This document shows positions 57,398 to 64,000 of a stretch of 64,000 bases of DNA, in pieces. The notes beneath the pieces are model-generated. The model was given only the letters and a program-made list of their open reading frames with translations. It was not told where the DNA came from and searched no databases. Position numbers and translations under genes: made by a program. Source of the stretch: Salminus brasiliensis (taxonomy: Eukaryota; Chordata; Actinopteri; Characiformes; Bryconidae); NCBI RefSeq assembly GCF_030463535.1, contig NC_132880.1, forward strand, positions 42,693,342-42,757,341, in the 5' to 3' direction. Position 1 is the stretch's first letter. Every line of letters begins with the position of its first letter.

Positions 57398-60300
57398 GTG
57401 TTTACATAGTACTTAGCTCCATGATTAGTGATGAAGTTATAACAGTTTCTTTACCTTGGCCAGCAGAGGGAGCAGAGGATCCAAAAACAGGAGTAGAGTT
57501 AGGCTGTTGCCCAAAGACAGGAGCAGCATTGGGCTTGGCTCCAAACGCAGGAGCTGCAGAGGGTGTTGCTGAGAATGAAGGAGCAGGTGACCCAAATGCT
57601 GGAGCAGTGGCCTGGGACGAGCCTTGTCCAAAAGCAGGGGCCTGACCAGATCCAAAGCCAGGGGATGAAGTGGCAGAGGTGAACACAAATGGAGAGGGTG
57701 TAGCTGAGGGTGCAGGAGCTGAAGGGAGAAGGAAACAGGTGAATTTCACATTGGAAATAAAAATGAGTAATAAAAATGCAGCACTGACCTCGTAAATCTT
57801 TAGTTTGCCTAATACCATGCCTGCATACATTTGGCAATAAAAAGTACAGCACAAAACTAACCTGCAGATGCTGGTGTAGCAGTCGCTCCCGCACCAAAAG
57901 CAAAGGCGGTCGAGTTGGCAGTCGAGCCAAAGAGGAAGGGCTGCGCTGGGGCAGGAGCAGGAGCAGCAGCAGGAGCAGGGGCTGCAGAGGCCGGCTGGCT
58001 GTCCTGTTGCTGTCCAAACATGAAGGTCTTGGCAGGAGGAGCCTCAGAAGAGGAGTTCTGCCCAAAGATAAACGTGCTCGATGGCGCAGGGGTGGGTGCC
58101 TGGGTTGAGCTACTCTGCGCCCCAAAGAGGCTCGGCGCAGGGCTGGAGGAAGCTGGGGTGCTGGTCGAATTGCCCATGAAGCCAAAAGCAGGCTTTGGCG
58201 CAGCGGTATCTGAATAAAAGAAATAGAGCCAGTGATAAACAATTCAAACAATAACCACTTGGGGAAGGGTGGTGGTGGAAGTTCACTCACCTGTTGCATT
58301 TTGCCCAAATCCAAAGGCCGGTTTAGTGGCTTCTGCTGGCTCAGCAGGTTTTCCAAAAGTAAATGCAGGCTTGGGGAGTTCTTTTGGGGGCTCCGGTTTG
58401 CCAAAAGAAAAGCCTAAAGACGGTGCCGGTTTGTCAGCCTCCTTTGAGGTGTTAAACATGAATCCAGTTGAGGGCAGTGCAGGATCTTTCTTCTCCTCTG
58501 GTTTACCAAAGGCGAACGTGGAGGTTGCCAATGCAGGCTCTTTTGCAGCCGGTTCACCAAACGACGGTGCAGCGGCTTTGGGTTCAGCCACTGGTGCCTT
58601 TCCGAATACAGAGATGGTGTTGGTAACTACTGTGGAGGATGCAGAAACCCCTGTTGAAGGGGGATCATCTTTCTCAATCTTGGCTTTGGCTGGTGAGCAA
58701 TCAAAGTCCACATTTACTGTGTAGGCCATTTTTGGTTTTGACTGTTCAACAGAAAAACCTCCAGACACATTTGTTGTAGATGTGCTAGCAGCTCCAGAGC
58801 CAAAAGTGACTCCACTGCTTCCACCAAACTTAAAACCAGCACTAGAATTCGTTGAGTCATTCTTTTTTTCTGCATTTGTTGATGCAGGTGCCGTTCCAAA
58901 TTTGAAGCCGTCGGAGGACCCGCCAAATTTGAATCCCTCTGAAGAACTTGTGCTCGTGGAGGTGGACTCTGCTAAGGCGCCACCAAATTTGAAACCTCCA
59001 CCATTATCCACAGAAGAGGCTCCAAATTTGAAGCCTCCAGAGCTTGAGGTGGAGTCTGATGAGGTATTGCCCATTTTAAATTCCACAGAATTGGAGGAGT
59101 TTGAAAAAGTGCCACCAAATTTCAGTTCGCTAGACGTCGTTGAAGAGCCTGTACCAAATTTGAATGTAGATGAACTTGACTCTGTAGTAGACGACTGAGT
59201 GCCAAAAGAGGACACAAAACCTGAAATACAGCAAGATAAATAAGTAATTAATCTCCAATTGTCCTAAACAAATACCAAAAGACTGAATAGAGTTTTGGTG
59301 TGCAGAATGAAGGACAACGCATGTAAATAATTGGTCACTACCTTTGGATTCCACTTTTGCACCTGGTTTAGGTGACTGGCAGGCCACACATTGCTTGTCG
59401 TCAGCCTTGTTCTGAACACAGCAAACATCACACTCCCAGCTGCCCTCAGGTTTCTTAAACTTGTCTCCAAATCCTAACAGGGGAGCAATACTTGCTGTTT
59501 TGGGTGCAGGAGCCAGGGAAGAAGGTGCTGAAGTTGCAGACCCTGTTTATTTTAACACAAGACAGTTAGATAATGCAGATTTGCATGAGCACAAATTAGT
59601 TTAACCTCTTTGCAGCATTATGTTTACAATGATTTTCCAAGCAATTTAAAAATACAAATAACATCCTTTTTTATGCAACAATCTTGGAAAGTACAGGGTT
59701 TAAACAAAACAAGCCACACCGAACATTATGGCAAATGATCATTTGAAATATGCAGCACCTAAAAGAAGGGGGGAGAGCAGTTAAGTGTCTAGTATTCTTT
59801 ACTACAAAGTAATCATATCGTACAGACTCACCTGGTTTAGCACTCTGACAAGCTACACATTTAATGTCCTGTGCTTTGTTCTGAACCATGCAGACATCAC
59901 AGTCCCAGGACCCCTCTGGCTTCTTAAACTTGTCTCCAAAGCCCAGGAGTCCAGAAGTGTTAGAGGTGGAAGTGGTGGTTGTGGCACAAGAAGGTGGAGC
60001 ACAGACGGTGGAGGATGCCTCGGAGGCAGGGGGCAGGGTCAGGGTAGGTTTTACTCCTGTCCCTGGTTTTGCCGTGTCGCACGCTATACACTTAACTACC
60101 TCAGGTTTGTTCCTCACCAGGCAAGTGTCACATTCCCAGGTTCCAGGTGGAGGCGCAAACAAAGTATTAAGACTAGGAGCAGAAGCTTTTGCAGATTTAC
60201 TGTCCAATTTGGAGGAAGAGTCAGTGCTGGGCTCACAATTCCATGTTCCCAGTGTAGGTTTAAACTTGCCCCCAAATCCAGTTGAGGACGAGGACTCACT

Positions 60301-63300
60301 GGCAGCCCGCAACTCTGTGTCTGGGACGGTCTGGGCAGGAGATGCAAACCCTGCAAACAAAAGACATAATGCAAATGTTAGCACTTAAATAATACAGTGA
60401 AATACCACAAACCAGCACAGCAAGCCAAGTACATTTCAAGGCTGTCAAGTCAAGATAAGAATTCTTTATTAGTCCCACAGTGGGGACATTCTCAAAAATT
60501 CTTAATTTGAGGGGAGAAAAGGATCACCTGGTCCTTTGAGGATATCTAGAACACTGCCCTGCTTCAAGACTTTAGCAGGTTTGAAGGGCCCCTCGAACTC
60601 TTCCTTGCTTTCGCTGGCAGCCGTTTTTACTATAAAATACATAAAGTACAAAAGTTGAAAAGTTGTTTAAAATGCTGTCAGAAAATATAAATACAGACCA
60701 TGCAACAATGTATTTACCTGCAACTGCTGCTGGTGCCAGTTTCCCATTTGAAGCAGAAGGTGTAGTTTTCATGGTGGGTGCACTGAATGTAAATCCCGAC
60801 TGCAGAAAAGAAGAGGCATTACTGACTGGTTGTTTCACAGAGAGGGAGGGAAAGGGAAGGAAGGAAAGAAGGGGAAAAAGAACTGATAAGGCATACTTAC
60901 AGATGGAGAAAAAGATGGTGGGCTTGCAGCTGTTGCCTTGACGATAGGTGTGGAAAAAGTAAATGGGACATCAGGGGCAGTGGACAATGTAGATACCTCC
61001 TGTACAAAAAAAACAAAACCTATGCATGTTATTCTGCCAATACCACAATAAATGGGCAGTTTTGCATTTGACTCTTACTCTACTAGATACAAGTAGAAAA
61101 CTGACTTAAGAGGTAGACATAAATAGATATCTTAGTACTGTGAACATTGAAAATAAAGCCACAACCAGGACCCCCCCCAAAAAAATCTCAATATTGCCCA
61201 AATATATCTACCAGAGTTATTGCAAAGTAATCTACCATACAACAAAACAATACAATTTTCCATATGAGTGAAAACACAAACTCCACTATTATTCAGAACT
61301 CTTCTTATGCATGAAATTAAGGATGATGCATTAAGTACTGGGTCATTACATCAACATTGCATACCTTGCGGACTTCAGGTACTTTGGGAACAAAAGACAA
61401 TGGTTTAGGGTTGGATTTGAGAGTTGCGGTGGGGGGAGGGGAGGAGAAGCTGAAGCTAGGTAGAGTAGAGTTTCTCATAGGTAGAGAGATTGCAGGCAGG
61501 TCTGGCGTTTCAGGAATCTGATCAGAGAAAACAGTAAAACACTTTCAGTAACAGTCAAACTTTGTTTTAATGAACATAAAATGACTACCAATAGTCTCAC
61601 AAACCTCATCATCAGCCTTTTTGGACGAAGGTCTGATACTCCTCTCCCTCTTCATCTTGCCTCCTCCAGTGCCTGTGTTGCTAGTAGCAGGTGTGCTGGA
61701 CATTGGGTATGACAGGCTGCTTGTGCTGGGTGAAAAAGAAAGGGATTTTTCTAATTTGCTTTTATAATTCAAATTAAGCAGAAAACACAACAAATGGTTT
61801 CTTTTGCTGATCTCAATGTGACCGGCTACAGTTTGCATCCGCAACTCCAGATTTACACTACCAAGTGATTACATGAAGTGCTACACAATTTATATTTAAA
61901 TAAATAAATAAAGCCACAAATGAGAAAGTGAAAGAAGGGTCTCACCTTGCTGTAGGTGCCGATATGGCATCTGGTTTTTGTGGGGACCTTCTAACAGGCT
62001 AAAAGGAACGGTGGGGGGGGGGGGTGTTGATTAGTGAAGAGTCAACAATTTAAGCTTCAGAAACATTTTTTTGGTTGCTGTAAAATCTTAATTTAAGCGG
62101 CTCATATGTAATCTGTAATTCTGAGAGCAGTACAGAACACAGCAGTATCTACTGACAAACAAACTTGAGTACATCTGTATGCAAGTCAAGGAACCAATAA
62201 GACGATTACTGCATCAACGATGCTGCACCAAGACACCTGTTGGGTTTATTTGCAAATGCTAAACCATAATGTGCACTGTGGACAACCAGCGCTCAGTTAC
62301 GGACAACGTAACATTGCCCAAAACACCCAAAGTTTCCAAACAATCAGCATAGTTAACAGTCCACACATGGTCATACTGATGAAGCAATGGTATGAGATTC
62401 AGTGTATGATCACTGTCAAAGAACCACCCCTTTACAGTATCGCTGTACATGGTATTTCTAAATTTCTCCACTTTGTGGTAATATGCACAAACACTTAAAG
62501 GAAGGAAGGACAACAGGAGTTTCTTCGGGTTGAACAAAAGCTTTACGATCCTCAAAACTTCTAAATGTATTAATTTTAAATAGCTGCATTTGAGGGTCAA
62601 GCTCCTTCTCCAGCTATTGAATATTTGATGGATTTACCTGCTGATTATTTCCTACACTAATCAACTCCTTAAACTTAAAAATGGTTTATTTTTTGTACCA
62701 GCAATCAAAAATGTACAAGGTACAATAATCCTTGATTGTAATACCCTAGTTTACCGCTGCTACCCTATTTATGAGGTTTCATCCAAAGTGCTACACATGG
62801 GACTCCATCTTATTTATGCATGCATTTCTCTGCTCAGTAGTAGTGTTTTTACATGGGTCACTTTTAACAGTCCGAACCTACAGCGAAACCAGCTGCCACT
62901 GACTTCAGTGCTCGGCCTTTAAAGCAGAAGAGCACCTGAACGAGAACTCATTTTCTTTATAGTTTTCCTCACAACTGATGAGATTAAGACCACTTTCTGT
63001 TTTCACTACAGCTCCCTTAGGATCCCAACTGGGGAGCACTTAATTATGGGCAGCGCCCTACAGCCCAAACATTCTCCAGGAGCACTGAAACTATTTAAAA
63101 CCATTGTGGCTACATGGCCTGATGTTTGCACTACATTGTCACCGCTTTATAAAAGCAGTAGCCACTTTAGGGGCACTACTGTGGGTGCATCACAACCAAC
63201 GGCTGCTTGCTTGTGTGAACACAGTAAATATTCACCCAGCACTCAGAATTTTAGAAATCACAATTTGCCCAAGGGAATACAATTCACTGTCCTCAGAGAT

Positions 63301-63604
63301 GGACATGTTAGCCTTCTGCTAACTTAACATAATCACTGTTCTGTGCCACGGCAATGATCCAAAATGGGTTGTACCGATCCCATTGGCTGGGTGCAATAAT
63401 GGAAAGTGACTCGTTTTCAGTTCATCGGACAGCTCAGCTCCAAGAAAAACATACAGCACTTACCGTCTCTTTGATGCTCTTTTCCGCTACTCTGCTGACT
63501 GATCCAGGAGTCAGTGATGGGCGGAAAGACATGGAACGGTTACTTGCCACAGCTGCAGCAGCTGGTATTACCAGCTTCTGTACAGGTGGGAGTGCTGGCT
63601 CCAC
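56531..63604 (-). CDS. nup153: Nucleoporin Nup153, C-terminal 14 exons (5' part outside window)
   Basis: Exons in coding order: 63,464-63,604; 61,946-61,998; 61,605-61,725; 61,365-61,517; 60,901-60,999; 60,718-60,799; 60,528-60,629; 59,832-60,350; 59,342-59,542; 58,291-59,220; 57,862-58,209; 57,455-57,718; 56,727-56,907; 56,531-56,621. All phases fit, encoding 1,094 residues; human Nup153 has about 1,475, so roughly the first 380 are missing to the right. Nup153 sits on the nuclear basket, binding importins, Ran and lamins. Seen: VLDILKGPG block before the fingers; RanBP2-type C4 zinc fingers GTWECDTCLVRNKPEVVKC, GSWDCDVCMVQNKAQDIKC and GSWECDVCCVQNKADDKQC; a degenerate finger ahead of them; many FKFG, FxFG and VFG/AFG repeats; and the diagnostic basic end GRKIKTAVRRRK. 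The 930-nt FG exon is the largest. Confidence 0.98.
59342..60350 (-). other. nup153 zinc-finger exons
   Basis: Two exons (59,832-60,350 and 59,342-59,542) hold the RanBP2-type fingers, which in Nup153 bind Ran. Within the first exon are one damaged finger (GKFKPTLGTWNCEP, with only one of four cysteines and no conserved Asn) and two intact ones; the second exon holds a third intact finger. Each intact finger follows W-x-C-x2-C-x3-N-x6-C-x2-C and is preceded by GF-G-KFK. Confidence 0.9.
61999..63463 (-). other. nup153 intron
   Basis: 1.47 kb between the exons ending ...EKSIKET and beginning PVRRSPQKPD. Phase matches directly, so no exon is required in between. No repeat recognised beyond a G run at 62,013-62,023. 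Confidence 0.7.
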
Positions 63605-64000
63605 CTGCCAAACAACAGAGATCCATAAGTCATACATGGGAAAGAAAATGTAGTACAAACCAAACAATACCAGCCATGGTATAACAGTGAGACATTCACT
63701 TCAAGCCTTTAACATTTAGACTAGACAAAATCTGTTTTCACAACAGATATAAGGCAGAGGTTTGTAACCAGGCCTGCATGAGCACATTTATTTTTGCAAC
63801 TAAACAAGTAGAGCCTCAAAAACTGAATTGCAGAAGAGAGCTCCATAAGGCAAACATCTTCACACTGAGCACAAATGGACATCAACAGCCTTAAGCTGTT
63901 AGCGAGTGAAAGAACCATTGTAGGGGTTTAGTGAGCAGCTGCCACAGCTGCCTGAAACTAGCAACTTAAGCATGACAACTTTCACCCTATTTACAGGAGA
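63605..64000 (-). other. nup153 intron at window edge
   Basis: Sequence upstream of the first exon found; acceptor TTTGGCAG precedes 63,604. No coding signal seen up to the window end. Confidence 0.6.

Noticed and set aside
57421-58724. Plus-strand open frames rich in Ala/Gly opposite the nup153 FG exons
   Set aside because: Antisense shadows of the low-complexity FG-repeat coding exons.

Overview
This is nuclear DNA from a bony fish. The genes are split into exons with GT-AG introns and encode vertebrate proteins. The spaces between genes are full of teleost-type repeats: tRNA-derived SINEs, short fold-back (MITE-like) DNA elements, LINE tails, microsatellites and two large minisatellites. 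The SINE and MITE types look to me like those of otophysan fishes, possibly a characin relative. That placement is an impression from memory, not a search result.

Layout, left to right. (1) 1-14,529 is the large first intron of eif3h (minus strand), ending in a 1.3-kb pyrimidine-rich repeat block beside eif3h coding exon 1 (14,530-14,604). (2) A 521-bp divergent promoter region separates eif3h from utp23 (plus strand, three exons, 15,126-16,955, complete). (3) 20,957-32,504 holds two small genes of the FAM167 family facing each other tail to tail: a longer one on plus (exons 20,957-21,145 and 27,557-27,847) and a shorter one on minus (exons 32,289-32,504 and 31,083-31,208). Both split at the same codon position. 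(4) 33.5-38.4 kb is a repeat hotspot: a 47-bp minisatellite built from a transposon end, a 42-bp minisatellite of about 60 copies with a 630-bp higher-order repeat, and a nested hAT-type MITE with an intact 8-bp target duplication. (5) 39,450-52,060 is krit1/CCM1 (minus strand). Sixteen coding exons were joined by phase; one short conserved exon (about 18 codons) was not found. (6) 52.1-55.2 kb is AT-rich and gene-free. (7) 55.25 kb to the right edge is nup153 (minus strand): 14 exons encoding the C-terminal 1,094 residues, with zinc fingers, FG repeats and the basic C-terminal tail. Its 5' exons lie beyond the window.

The genes do not form one pathway. eif3h (translation initiation), utp23 (18S rRNA processing) and nup153 (nuclear pore basket) are housekeeping genes, krit1 is a vascular-junction scaffold, and the FAM167 family is poorly characterised. 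The least expected items are the FAM167-like pair, the minisatellites and the very long hairpin in the krit1 5' intron. Exon borders were worked out by reading splice sites and codon phase by hand; no alignment or transcript evidence was available.
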